Translations under genes and position numbers: made by a program
Part shown: piece by piece, positions 1 to 11,400 of the stretch
Layout of the letters: each line of letters opens with the position of its first letter
How positions within the stretch are numbered: the first letter of the stretch is position 1
Source of the DNA: Cherax quadricarinatus
Lineage: Eukaryota; Arthropoda; Malacostraca; Decapoda; Parastacidae
Direction: 5' to 3'
Length of the DNA stretch: 64,000 bases
Assembly: GCF_038502225.1 (NCBI RefSeq)
Contig: NC_091298.1
Location: 27,049,391-27,113,390 of the forward strand
Notes under the pieces: generated by a model
What the model saw: the letters and a program-made list of their open reading frames with translations, nothing else
What the model was told of the DNA's origin: nothing
The model's database searches: none

Positions 1-305
1 TTAATTATGTATCCTCTGAGGGGTAATTTTTAGTGCTTGCTGTTAATTAGGAATCCTCTGAGGGGTAATTTTTAGTGCTTGCTGTTAATTAGGTATCCTT
101 TGAGGCGTAGATTTAAACGCTTGCTCTTAATTAGGTGTCCCCTCAGGGGTAATTTTAAGTGGTTACTGTTAATTAGGTATCCCCCCGGGGTAATTTAAAA
201 AAGTTGCTGTTAGGTATCCCCTGAAGGGTAATTTTAAATGGTTACTGTTAGATATCCCCTGAGGGGCAATGTTAAGTGGTGGCTCATAATTAGGTATTCC
301 TGAGG
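1..305. repeat. 42-bp minisatellite array
   Basis: About seven degenerate units start with TTAATTAGGTATCC and contain CCTGAGGGGTAATTTT. The unit start recurs at 1, 43, 85, 127 and 169, giving a 42-bp period; later units are shorter. The array runs off the left edge of the window, so its true length is unknown. No coding potential is visible. Confidence 0.9.
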
Positions 306-582
306 GATACCTTTAAATAGATGCCATATATATTTTTTTACCTTTTATTTCGTTTTCTTCCTACGAACTTTGGTTTATAACTTGAGAACGCCTCATCAGA
401 TGGCTTCAAATGTTCGTCGCTGATTTAGTGTGGTGGAGAAAGGTTGATGCAACTACCGGCATGTGCAGGCGGCGCTATGTACGTATATACATCATTCCGA
501 AAATTTTGTTACTGTGTTAATTAATTGAAGTTTGTTCTGAGAGGGACTTCAAACACTGAAGGTGTAGCATAACTGGTGGAGG
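306..582. other. unique-looking spacer, nothing recognised
   Basis: AT-rich sequence between two tandem arrays. I see no open frame, RNA gene or terminal repeat in it. Confidence 0.5.
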
Positions 583-1302
583 ATTATGGTGGTTAGTGTG
601 GTGGTGTACGGTTACTGTGGTGGTGTATGGTTAGTTTGGTGGTGTATGGCTAGTGTGGTGGTGTATGGTTAGTGTGGTGGTGTATGGTTAGTGTGGTGAT
701 GTATGGTTAGTGTGGTGGTGTACGGTTAGTGTGGTGGTGTATGGTTAGTGTGGTGGTGTATGGTTAGTGTGATGGTGTATGGTTAGTTTGGTGGTGTAAG
801 GTTTGTGTGGTGGTGTACGGTTAGTGTGGTGGTGTATGGTTAGTGTGGTTGTGTATGGTAAGTGTGGCGGTGTATGGTTAGTGTGGTGGTGTATGGTTAA
901 TGTGGTGGTATATGGTTAGTGTGGTGGTGTATGGTTAGTGTGGAGGTGTATGGTTAGTTTGGTGGTGTATGGTTAGTGTGGTGGTGTATTGTTAGTTTGG
1001 TGGTGTATGGTTAGTGTGGTGTTGTATGGTTAGTGTGGTGGTGTATGGTTAGTGTGGTAATGTATGGTTAGTGTGGTGGTGTATGGTTAGTTTTGTGGTG
1101 TATGGTTAGTGTGGTGGTGTATGGTTAGTGTGGTGGTGTATGGTTAGTTTGGTGGTGTATGGTTAGTGTGGTGGTGCATGGTTAGTTTGGCGGTGTATGG
1201 TTAGTTTGGTGGTGTATGGTTAGTGTGGTGGTGCATGGTTAGTTTGGTGGTGTATGGTAAGTTTGGTGGTGTATGGTTAGTGTGGTGGTGTATGTTTAGT
1301 TT
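583..1302 (+). repeat. 19-bp G/T-strand minisatellite, block 1
   Basis: Head-to-tail copies of a 19-bp unit, TATGGTTAGTGTGGTGGTG, with point variants (TTTGG for TGTGG, TACGG, TGCAT). The plus strand carries almost no C. Each unit contains GGTTAG, which is also a permutation found in arthropod telomere repeats, but the unit is not telomeric. No long open frame is maintained. Confidence 0.97.
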
Positions 1303-1455
1303 GTTAGGTAAGACACATATGCAACAGTTAGGTATCTTTATTTCGAAACGTTTCGCCTACACAGTAGGCTTCTTCAGTCGAGTACAGAAAAGTTGATAGA
1401 AGCAGAAGAGACTTGAAGACGATGTAATCAGTCCATCACCCTTAAAGTTTTGAGG
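1303..1455 (-). mobile_element. Penelope-type terminal fragment inserted in the satellite
   Basis: About 150 bp of non-satellite sequence interrupts the 19-bp array. Its minus strand contains a hammerhead-like core followed by AATAAAGATAC, the same arrangement as the PLE remnant at 26,886-27,327. No ORF is present. It is best read as a 5'-truncated PLE terminal region (pLTR) of another subfamily. Confidence 0.7.
1343..1381 (-). ncRNA. type-I hammerhead ribozyme, C3/G8 core
   Basis: On the minus strand: stem I UCGA, core CUGAAGA, A, stem II GCCUAC with loop UGU and GUAGGC (6 bp), GAAA, CG, UU, then stem I partner UCGA. All invariant hammerhead core positions are present; position 7 is naturally variable. 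Stem III would be the self-complementary ACGU, so cleavage would be expected mainly as a dimer. Hammerheads in PLE terminal repeats are established; activity of this copy is inferred. Confidence 0.85.
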
Positions 1456-2149
1456 TGGTTAGTTTGGTGGTGTATGGTTAGTGTGGTGGTGTATGGTTAG
1501 TTTGGTGGTGTATGGTTAGTGTGGTGGTGTATGGTTAGTGTGGTGTATGGTTAGTGTGGTGGTGATGGTTAGTGTGGTGGTGTGTGGTTAGTGTGGTGGT
1601 GATGGTTTGTGTGGTGGTGTATGGTTAGTGTGGTGGTGATGGTTAGTGTGGTGGTGATGGTTAGTGTGGTGGTGCATGGTTAGTTTGGTGGTGTATGGTT
1701 AGTGTGGTGGTGTATGGTTAGTTTGGTGGTGTATGGTTAGTTTGGTTTTGTATGGTTAGTTTGGTGGTGTGTGGTTAGTGTGGTGGTGTATGGTTAGCGT
1801 GGTGTATGGTTAGTGTGGTGGTAATGGTTAATGTGGTGGTGTATGGTTAGTGTGGTGGTGATGGTTTGTGTGGTGGTGTATGGTTAGTGTGGTGGTGATG
1901 GTTAGTGTGGTGGTGATGGTTAGTGTGGTGGTGCATGGTTAGTTTGGTGGTGTATGGTTAGTGTGGTGGTGTATGGTTAGTGTGGTGGTGTATGGTTAGT
2001 GTGGTTGTGTATGGTTAGTTGGTGGTGTATAGTTAGTGTGGTGGTGTATGGTTAGTGTGGTGGTGTATGGTTAGTGTGGTGGTGTATGGTTAGTGTGGTG
2101 GTGTATGGTTAGTTTGGTGGTGTATGGTTAGTGTGGTGGTGTATGGTTA
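1456..2149 (+). repeat. 19-bp minisatellite, block 2
   Basis: Continuation of the 19-bp array, here with frequent 17-18-bp variants (GTGATGG in place of GTGTATGG) and several TTTGG variants. It ends at a strand switch at 2150-2152. Confidence 0.97.
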
Positions 2150-2152
2150 CAC

Positions 2153-2248
2153 TAACCATACACCACCACACTAACCATACGCCACCACACTAACCATACA
2201 CCTCCAAACTAACCATATACCACCACACTAACCATACACCACCACACT
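2153..2248 (-). repeat. strand-switched end of the 19-bp minisatellite
   Basis: Five units in the opposite orientation (TAACCATACACCACCACAC) follow directly on the plus-oriented array. The centre is GGTTA-CAC-TAACC, so about 95 bp on each side can pair as a near-perfect hairpin. The array stops after this inverted tail. Confidence 0.95.
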
Positions 2249-2482
2249 GGGTTTTAGTGCTTTTCGTAACAAAATGAACTTAGTACGTCTAGGTACTCAC
2301 TTCAGAGGAAAAGGAATTTTCTTAGTTTCTATTTAATTTATTAATAGTCATAATAATCACTTAAATTCACTTTCTCATATTTTGCACTATGAGTAGAATA
2401 CTTTTACCATTCCTCATTAAAACATCACAGTACTAGGTCAAGTATTTACAAATGGCTCTGAATGAGTCACGAAATATTAGTA

Positions 2483-2685
2483 CAGTGGACCCCCGGTTAG
2501 CGATATTTTTTCACTCCAGAAGTATGTTCAGGTGCCAGTACTGACCGAATTTGTTCCCATAAGGAATATTGTGAAGTAGATTAGTCCATTTCAGACCCCC
2601 AAACATACACGTACAAACGCACTTACATAAATACACTTACATAATTGGTCGCATTCGGAGGTGATCGTTATGCGGGGGTCCACTG
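2483..2685. mobile_element. 203-bp MITE with pogo/Tigger-like ends
   Basis: The termini are inverted repeats starting CAGTGGACCCCCG (left, 2483) and ending CGGGGGTCCACTG (right, 2685), with about 22 bp of TIR and three internal mismatches. The element is flanked by TA at 2481-2482 and 2686-2687, the target duplication of Tc1/mariner-pogo transposons. There is no coding capacity, so it is a non-autonomous derivative. Confidence 0.88.
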
Positions 2686-2959
2686 TATATGCACATGCAC
2701 AGGCGTTGCCTATAAACTCGAACACATTAATAGATTTCTTATGATAGGGTTCACTTTACAATAAGTCCTCATACACTACAGAGACTTGTTCACTTGGCTT
2801 CACTTTCTCTAAGAGCTTCTCAACCGCCTTCTCCAACCGAGATAAGTCTTAGCAGTAAGTTCCCGAAAATTCCTGGGATTTTCTAGGGAGGCGAATGGTT
2901 GTTTAGAGGTGGATACTTCCCTCGACCCTTCCTGGTCCAGAGGAAGGTACACAGCACGT

Positions 2960-3080
2960 GCTCAGAGAATATACACCACCCTTGCTCAGAGTAGGTTCAC
3001 CACCCTTGCTAAGAGTAGGTTCTCATCCCTTGCTCTGAGTAGGTTCTCAGCCCTTACTCTGAGTAGATTTCCACACGCTC
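2960..3080. repeat. 24-bp minisatellite
   Basis: About five copies of a 24-bp unit containing CTTGCTCAGAGTAGGTTC. The short open frame across it (2909-3130) encodes only the periodic motif SRFxxLAL and has no other support as a gene. Confidence 0.75.
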
Positions 3081-3763
3081 TCAGAGTTTGTTTATACTCT
3101 TCTGAGCACATTCAGGCACTCAACCTTTAATACATTCCCCCGCTCTAGAAGATTACTTAGTCCCAGACAACGTGTGCTTTTATGTATAACACTACAAGAG
3201 AGAGAGAGAGAGAGAGAACTTTGTATCATATACTAAGTTTTATATGGATTCTTTAATAATAAGATCACATTTTCTTTAGTCGGATCAGTCTCCTAATGAA
3301 AATCCCAATATTAAATTGACGTGTGTCTAAGGACAACTAGACGAGAGCTGGATTCGACATCTTGTTACGGAAAGGGGCCAAAACCCTTGCTCAGAGTAGG
3401 TTCTCATCCCTTGCTCTGAGTAGGTTCTCAGCCCTTACTCTGAGTAGATTTCCACACGCTCTCAGAGTTTGTTTATACTCTTCTGAGCACATTCAGGCAC
3501 TCAACCTTTAATACATTCCCCCGCTCTAGAAGATTACTTAGTCCCAGACAACGTGTGCTTTTATGTATAACACTACAAGAGAGAGAGAGAGAGAGAACTT
3601 TGTATCATATACTAAGTTTTATATGGATTCTTTAATAATAAGATCACATTTTCTTTAGTCGGATCAGTCTCCTAATGAAAATCCCAATATTAAATTGACG
3701 TGTGTCTAAGGACAACTAGACGAGAGCTGGATTCGACATCTTGTTACGGAAAGGGGCCAAAAC
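3003..3763 (+). repeat. 0.38-kb tandem duplication
   Basis: 3003-3383 and 3384-3763 are near-identical direct copies. Both run from the CCCTTGCT repeat through a (GA)n tract to GGGGCCAAAAC. They differ mainly in GA-tract length and one or two bases, pointing to a recent duplication. No gene is seen in either copy. Confidence 0.95.
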
Positions 3764-3792
3764 AGGCCCATAGACATGGCCCCAGCTGTAAC

Positions 3793-5200
3793 AGTGTGGT
3801 GTATGGTTAGTGTGGTGGTGATGTTTAGTGTGGTGGTGTATGGTTAGTGTGGTGGTGATGGTTTGTGTGGTGGTGTATGGTTAGTGTGGTGATGTATGGT
3901 TAGTGTGGTGGTGTATGGTTAGTTTGGTGGTGTATGGTTAGTTTGGTGGTGTATGGTTAGTGTGGTGGTGTATGGTAAGTGTGGTGTATGGTTAGTGTGT
4001 AGTGTGATGGTGTATAGTTAGTGTGGTGGTGTATGGTTAGTGTGGTGGTGATGATTAGTGTGGTGGGGATGGTTAGTGTGGTGGTGTCTGGTTAGTGTGG
4101 TGGTGTATGGTTAGTGTGGTGGTGTATGGTTAGTGTGGTGGTGCATGGTTAGCTTGGTGGTGATAGTTAGTGTGGTGGTGTATGGTTAGTGTGGTGGTGA
4201 CGGTTTGTGTGGTGGTGTATGGTTAGTGTGGTGTTAATGGTTAGTGTGGTGGTGTCTGGTTAGTGTGGTGGTGTATGGCTAGTGTGGTGGTGTATGGTTA
4301 GTGTGGTGGTGCATGGTTAGTGTGGTGGTGTATGGTTAGTGTGGTGGTGTATGGTTAGTGTGGTGGTGTATGGTTAGTTTGGTGGTGTATGGTTAGTGTG
4401 GTGGTGTATGGTTAGTGTGGTGTATGGTTAGTGTGTAGTGTGATGGTGTATAGTTAGTGTGGTGGTGTATGGTTAGTGTGGTGGTGTATGGTTAGTGTGG
4501 TGGTGTATGGTTAGTGTGGTGTATGGTTAGTGTGGTGATGGTTAGTGTGGTGGTGTCTGGTTAGTGTGGTGGTGTATGGTTAGTGTTGTGGTGCATGGTT
4601 AGTTTTGTGGTGTATGGTTATTGTGGTGGTGTATGGTTAGTGTATGGTTAGTGTGGTGGTGTATGGTTAGTTTGGTGGTGATGGTTAGCGTGGTGGTGTC
4701 TGGTTAGTGTGGTGATGTATGGTTAGTGTGGTGGTGTATGGTTAGTTTGGTGGCGTATGGTTAGTGTGGTGGTGATGGTTAGTGTGGTGGTGTCTGGTTA
4801 GTGTGGTGGTGTATGGTTAGTGTGGTGGTGTATGGTTAGTGTGGTGGTGCATGGTTAGTGTGGTGGTGATGGTTAGTGTGGTGGTGTATGGTTAGTGTGG
4901 TGGTGATGGTTTGTGTGGTGGTGTATGGTTAGTGTGGTGGTGATGGTTTGTGTGGTGGTGTATGGTTAGTGTGGTGATGTATAGTTAGTGTGGTGGTGTA
5001 TGGTTAGTTTGGTGGTGTATGGTTAATGTGGTAGTGTATTGTAAGTGTGGTGTATGGTTAGTGTGTAGTGTGATGGTGTATAGTTAGTGTGGTGGTGTAT
5101 GATTAGTGTGGTGGTGATGGTTAGTGTTGTGGTGTCTGGTTAGTGTGTTGGCGTATGGTTAGTGTGGTGGTGTATGGTTAGTGTGGTGCTGCATGGTTAG
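3793..5200 (+). repeat. 19-bp minisatellite, block 3
   Basis: Same 19-bp family after a 1.5-kb interruption. It shows higher-order structure: a longer module carrying TGTGTAGTGTGATGGTG recurs at about 3993, 4433 and 5058. Confidence 0.97.
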
Positions 5201-5205
5201 TTTGG

Positions 5206-5630
5206 TATTACAACCTAGGATTTCAAATGGCCTGTTATCCCAGGTGTAATGGGAGCAAATAAACACAGTAGAAAAAGTTTAGACTTATATTATCCTTCAC
5301 CAATTTATAACAGCAATATGTACACTATGTACAGTGATAAATATAGTGCACTCCACGGTAAGCAAGGCAGAAATAGAAGCCACAAGATAGCAGACCGTGC
5401 TTCAACCAGCTCTAGAATGGGAATGACAAGGGCAGACAGGAGAGCCGTATCCACATAACCTCTGCGATTGTCAATCCCACCTTCTTATTGGCTAGAACCT
5501 GGTCACTAGTTGAACGATGGGGCCCCATCATCAACTCTTAGCAACCTGGTTCGCTGGTTGGGGGAGATAGCCTGTAAATGAGGGTGTGTCCATGCGCCGA
5601 ATAAAGGTTACGTACTCTTTGCATGCCACA
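5206..5630 (+). mobile_element. 425-bp solo-LTR-like element, copy 1
   Basis: Starts TATTACAACC and ends GCATGCCACA, flanked by a 5-bp direct repeat TTTGG (5201-5205 and 5631-5635) that is part of the satellite. A polyadenylation signal AATAAA lies near the right end (about 5600). Copy 3 shows the same ends with a different 5-bp duplication. Size, TSD length and AATAAA position fit a solo LTR; no internal region or PBS is visible, so the family is unknown. The short frame inside it (5249-5458) is not supported as a gene. Confidence 0.75.
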
Positions 5631-5635
5631 TTTGG

Positions 5636-8069
5636 TGATGGTTAGTGTGGTGGTGTATGGTTAGTGTGGTGGTGATGGTTTGTGTGGTGGTGTATGGTTA
5701 GTGTGGTGGTGATGGTTAGTGTGGTGGTGATGGTTAGTGTGGTGGTGTCTGGTTAGTGTGGTGGTGTATGGTTAGTGTGGTGGTGTATGGTTAGTTTGGT
5801 GGTGCATGGTTAGTTTGGTGGTGTATTGTTAGTGTGGTGGGGTATGGTTAGTGTGGTGGTGTATGGTTAGCGTGGTGTATGGTTAGTGTGTAGTGTGATG
5901 GTGTATAGTTAGTGTGGTGGTGTATGGTTAGTGTGGTGGTGCATGGTTAGTGTGGTGGTGATGGTTAGTGTGGTGGTGTATGGTTAGTGTGGTGGTGATG
6001 GTTTTTGTGGTGGTGTATGGTTAGTGTTGTGATGTATGGTTAGTGTAGTGGTGTATGGTTAGTTTGGTGGTGTATGGTTTGTGTGGTAGTGTATGGTAAG
6101 TGTGGTGTATGGTTAGTGTGTAGTGTGATGGTGTATAGTTAGTGTTGTGGTGTATGGTTAGTGTGGTGGTGATGGTTAGTGTGGTGGTGTCTGGTTAGTG
6201 TGTTGGCGCATTGTTAATGTTGTGATGTATGGTTAGTGTGGTGGTGCATGGTTAGTTTGGTGATGGTTAGTGTGGTGGTGTATGGTTAGTGTGGTGGTGA
6301 TGGTTTGTGTGGTGGTGTATGGTTAGTTTTGTGGTGATGGTTAGTGTGGTGGTGATGGTTAGTGTGGTGGTGTCTGGTTAGTGTGGTGGTGTATGGTTAG
6401 TGTGGTGGTGTATGGTTAGTTTGGTGTTGCATGGTTAGTTTGGTGGTGTATGGTTAGTGTTGTTGTGTATGGTTAGTGTGGTGGTGTATGGTTAGTGTGT
6501 AGTGTGATGGTGTATAGTTAGTGTGGTTGTGTATGGTTAGTGTGGTGGTGTATGGTTAGTGTGGTGGTGTATGGTTAGTGTGGTGGTGTATGGTTAGTGT
6601 AGTGGTGTATGGTTAGTGTTGTGTATGGTTAGTATGTAGTGTGATGGTGTATAGTTAGTGTGGTGGTGTATGGTTAGTGTGGTGGTGTATGGTTAGTGTG
6701 GTGGTGTATGGTTAGTGTGGTGGTGCATGGTTAGTTTGGTGATGATGGTTAGTGTGGTGGTGTATGGTTAGTGTGGTGGTGTATGGTTAGTGTGGTGGTG
6801 TATGGTTAGTGTGGTGGTGCATGGTTAGTTTGGTGGTGATGGTTAGTGTGGTGGTGTATGGTTAGTGTGGTGGTGTATGGTTAGTGTGGTGGTGCATGGT
6901 TAGTTTGTTGGTGATGGTTAGTGTGGTGGTGTATGGTTACTGTTGTGGTGTACGGTTAGTGTGGTGGTGTATGGTTAGTGTGGTGGTGCATGGTTAGTTT
7001 GGTGGTGATGGTTAGTGTGGTGGTGTATGGTTAGTGTGGTGGTGTATGGTTAGTGTGGTGGTGTATGGTTAGTGTGGTGGTGCATGGTTAGTGTGGTGGT
7101 GTATGGTTAGTGTGGTGGTGTATGGTTAGTGTGGTGGTGTATGGTTAGTGTGGTAGTGCATGGTTAGTGTGGTGGTGTATGGTTAGTGTGGTGGTGTATG
7201 GTTAGTGTGGTGGTGTATGGTTAGTGTGGTGGTGTATGGCTAGTGTGGTGGTGTATGGTTAGTGTGGTGGTGCATGGTTAGTGTGGTGGTGTATGGTTAG
7301 TGTGGTTGTGTATGGTTAGTGTGGTGGTGCATGGTTAGTGTGGTGGTGCATGGTTAGTGTGGTGGTGTATGGTTAGTGTGGTGTTGCATGGTTAGTGTGG
7401 TGGTGTATGGTTAGTGTGGTGGTGTATGGTTAGTGTGGTGGTGTATGGTTAGTGTTGTGGTGCATGGTTAGTTTTGTGGTGTATGGTTATTGTGGTGGTG
7501 TATGGTTAGTGTATGGTTAGTGTGGTGGTGTATGGTTAGTTTGGTGGTGATGGTTAGCGTGGTGGTGTCTGGTTAGTGTGGTGATGTATGGTTAGTGTGG
7601 TGGTGTATGGTTAGTTTGGTGGCGTATGGTTAGTGTGGTGGTGATGGTTAGTGTGGTGGTGTCTGGTTAGTGTGGTGGTGTATGGTTAGTGTGGTGGTGT
7701 ATGGTTAGTGGGGTGGTGTATGGTTAGTGTGGTGGTGATGGTTAGTGTGGTGGTGTATGGTTAGTGTGGTGGTGATGGTTTGTGTGGTGGTGTATGGTTA
7801 GTGTGGTGGTGATGGTTTGTGTGGTGGTGTATGGTTAGTGTGGTGATGTATAGTTAGTGTGGTGGTGTATGGTTAGTTTGGTGGTGTATGGTTAATGTGG
7901 TAGTGTATTGTAAGTGTGGTGTATGGTTAGTGTGTAGTGTGATGGTGTATAGTTAGTGTGGTGGTGTATGATTAGTGTGGTGGTGATGGTTAGTGTTGTG
8001 GTGTCTGGTTAGTGTGTTGGCGTATGGTTAGTGTGGTGGTGTATGGTTAGTGTGGTGCTGCATGGTTAG
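5636..8069 (+). repeat. 19-bp minisatellite, block 4
   Basis: Uninterrupted 19-bp family. From about 6650 onward it is more homogeneous (TGTGG/TGCAT variants), suggesting more recent local expansion. Confidence 0.97.
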
Positions 8070-8074
8070 TTTGG

Positions 8075-8454
8075 TATTACAACCTAGGATTTCAAATGGC
8101 CTGTTATCCCAGGTGTAATGGGAGCAAATAAACACAGTAATATGTACACTATGTACAGTGATAAATATAGTGCACTCCACGGTAAGCAAGGCAGAAATAG
8201 AAGCCACAAGATAGCAGACCGTGCTTCAACCAGCTCTAGAATGGGAATGACAAGGGCAGACAGGAGAGCCGTATCCACATAACCTCTGCGATTGTCAATC
8301 CCACCTTCTTATTGGCTAGAACCTGGTCACTAGTTGAACGATGGGGCCCCATCATCAACTCTTAGCAACCTGGTTCGCTGGTTGGGGGAGATAGCCTGTA
8401 AATGAGGGTGTGTCCATGCGCCGAATAAAGGTTACGTACTCTTTGCATGCCACA
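8075..8454 (+). mobile_element. solo-LTR-like element, copy 2 with 45-bp deletion
   Basis: Same ends and same TTTGG duplication (8070-8074, 8455-8459) as copy 1, so it was copied with its satellite flanks, not inserted independently. Forty-five bases after CACAGTA are missing, with CAGTA/CAGCA microhomology at the breakpoint. Confidence 0.85.
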
Positions 8455-8459
8455 TTTGG

Positions 8460-11400
8460 TGATGGTTAGTGTGGTGGTGTATGGTTAGTGTGGTGGTGAT
8501 GGTTTGTGTGGTGGTGTATGGTTAGTGTGGTGGTGATGGTTAGTGTGGTGGTGATGGTTAGTGTGGTGGTGTCTGGTTAGTGTGGTGGTGTATGGTTAGT
8601 GTGGTGGTGTATGGTTAGTTTGGTGGTGCATGGTTAGTTTGGTGGTGTATTGTTAGTGTGGTGGGGTATGGTTAGTGTGGTGGTGTATGGTTAGCGTGGT
8701 GTATGGTTAGTGTGTAGTGTGATGGTGTATAGTTAGTGTGGTGGTGTATGGTTAGTGTGGTGGTGCATGGTTAGTGTGGTGGTGATGGTTAGTGTGGTGG
8801 TGTATGGTTAGTGTGGTGGTGATGGTTTTTGTGGTGGTGTATGGTTAGTGTTGTGATGTATGGTTAGTGTAGTGGTGTATGGTTAGTTTGGTGGTGTATG
8901 GTTTGTGTGGTAGTGTATGGTAAGTGTGGTGTATGGTTAGTGTGTAGTGTGATGGTGTATAGTTAGTGTTGTGGTGTATGGTTAGTGTGGTGGTGATGGT
9001 TAGTGTGGTGGTGTCTGGTTAGTGTGTTGGCGCATTGTTAATGTTGTGATGTATGGTTAGTGTGGTGGTGCATGGTTAGTTTGGTGATGGTTAGTGTGGT
9101 GGTGTATGGTTAGTGTGGTGGTGATGGTTTGTGTGGTGGTGTATGGTTAGTGTTGTGGTGATGGTTAGTGTGGTGGTGATGGTTAGTGTGATGGTGTCTG
9201 GTTAGTGTGGTGGTGTATGGTTAGTGTGGTGGTGTATGGTTAGTTTGGTGTTGCATGGTTAGTTTGGTGGTGTATGGTTAGTGTTGTTGTGTATGGTTAG
9301 TGTGGTGGTGTATGGTTAGTGTGTAGTGTGATGGTGTATAGTTAGTGTGGTTGTGTATGGTTAGTGTGGTGGTGTATGGTTAGTTTGGTGGTGATGGTTA
9401 GTGTGGTGGTGTATGGTTAGTGTGGTGGTGTATGGTTAGTGTGGTGGTGTATGGTTAGTGTGGTGGTGCATGGTTAGTGTGGTGGTGTATGGTTAGTGTG
9501 GTGGTGTATGGTTAGTGTGGTGGTGTATGGTTAGTGTGGTAGTGCATGGTTAGTGTGGTGGTGTATGGTTAGTGTGGTGGTGTATGGTTAGTGTGGTGGT
9601 GTATGGTTAGTGTGGTGGTGTATGGTTAGTGTGTAGTGTGATGGTGTATAGTTAGTGTGGTTGTGTATGGTTAGTGTGGTGGTGTATGGTTAGTTTGGTG
9701 GTGATGGTTAGTGTGGTGGTGTATGGTTAGTGTAGTGGTGTATGGTTAGTGTTGTGTATGGTTAGTATGTAGTGTGATGGTGTATAGTTAGTGTGGTGGT
9801 GTATGGTTAGTGTGGTGGTGTATGGTTAGTGTGGTGGTGTATGGTTAGTGTGGTGGTGCATGGTTAGTTTGGTGATGATGGTTAGTGTGGTGGTGTATGG
9901 TTAGTGTGGTGGTGTATGGTTAGTGTGGTGGTGTATGGTTAGTGTGGTGGTGCATGGTTAGTTTGGTGGTGATGGTTAGTGTGGTGGTGTATGGTTAGTG
10001 TGGTGGTGTATGGTTAGTGTGGTGGTGCATGGTTAGTTTGTTGGTGATGGTTAGTGTGGTGGTGTATGGTTACTGTTGTGGTGTACGGTTAGTGTGGTGG
10101 TGTATGGTTAGTGTGGTGGTGCATGGTTAGTTTGGTGGTGATGGTTAGTGTGGTGGTGTATGGTTAGTGTGGTGGTGTATGGTTAGTGTGGTGGTGTATG
10201 GTTAGTGTGGTGGTGCATGGTTAGTGTGGTGGTGTATGGTTAGTGTGGTGGTGTATGGTTAGTGTGGTGGTGTATGGTTAGTGTGGTAGTGCATGGTTAG
10301 TGTGGTGGTGTATGGTTAGTGTGGTGGTGTATGGTTAGTGTGGTGGTGTATGGTTAGTGTGGTGGTGTATGGCTAGTGTGGTGGTGTATGGTTAGTGTGG
10401 TGGTGCATGGTTAGTGTGGTGGTGTATGGTTAGTGTGGTTGTGTATGGTTAGTGTGGTGGTGCATGGTTAGTGTGGTGGTGCATGGTTAGTGTGGTGGTG
10501 TATGGTTAGTGTGGTGTTGCATGGTTAGTGTGGTGGTGTATGGTTAGTGTGGTGGTGTATGGTTAGTGTGGTGGTGTATGGTTAGTGTGGTGGTGCATGG
10601 TTAGTGTGGTGGTGTATGGTTAGTGTGGTGGTGTATGGTTAGTGTGGTGGTGCATGGTTAGTGTGGTGGTGCATGGTTAGTGTGGTGGTGTATGGTTAGT
10701 GTTGTGGTGTATGGTTAGTGTGGTGGTGCATGGGTAGTTTGGTGGTGATGGTTAGTGTGGTGGTGTATGGTTAGTGTGGTGGTGTATGGTTAGTGTGGTG
10801 GTGCATGGTTAGTTTGTTTGTGATGGTTAGTGTGGTGGTGTATGGTTAGTGTGGTGGTGTATGGTTAGTGTGGTGGTGTATGGTTAGTGTGGTGGTGCAT
10901 GGTTAGTTTGGTGGTGATGGTTAGTGTGGTGGTGTATGGTTAGTGTGGTGGTGTATGGTTAGTGTGGTGGTGTATGGTTAGTGTGGTGGTGCATGGTTAG
11001 TGTGGTGGTGTATGGTTAGTGTGGTGGTGTATGGTTAGTGTGGTGGTGTATGGTTAGTGTGGTGGTGTATGGGTAGTGTGGTGGTGCATGGTTAGTGTGG
11101 TGGTGTATGGTTAGTGTGGTGGTGTATGGTTAGTGTGGTGGTGTATGGTTAGTGTGGTGGTGCATGGTTAGTGTGGTGGTGTATGGTTAGTGTGGTGGTG
11201 CATGGTTAGTGTGGTGTTGCATGGTTAGTGTGGTGGTGTATGGTTAGTGATGTGGTGTATGGTTAGTGTGGTGGTGCATGGTTAGTGTTGTGGTGTATGG
11301 TTAGTGTGGTGGTGTATGGTTAGTGTGGTGGTGCATGGTTAGTGTGGTGGTGTATGGTTAGTGTGGTGGTGTATGGTTAGTGTTGTGGTGTATGGTTAGT

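Larger units (their letters stand above)
4570..10560 (+). repeat. ~2.9-kb higher-order tandem duplication
   Basis: The order of variant units in 4570-7440 recurs in 7440-10,560, including the embedded 425-bp insertion (5206 and 8075, 2869 bp apart) and rare markers such as GTGTACGG after GGTTACTGTTG (about 6935 and 10,066). The second copy lacks 45 bp within the insertion and has about 0.34 kb of extra satellite at 9385-9725. Confidence 0.85.

Noticed and set aside
2909..3130. 73-aa SRF-repeat frame
   Set aside because: Explained entirely by a 24-bp minisatellite.
5249..5458. 69-aa frame, also seen at 21,657-21,917
   Set aside because: Conserved only because the 425-bp element is repeated; the 8-kb copy loses it through deletion and no domain is visible.
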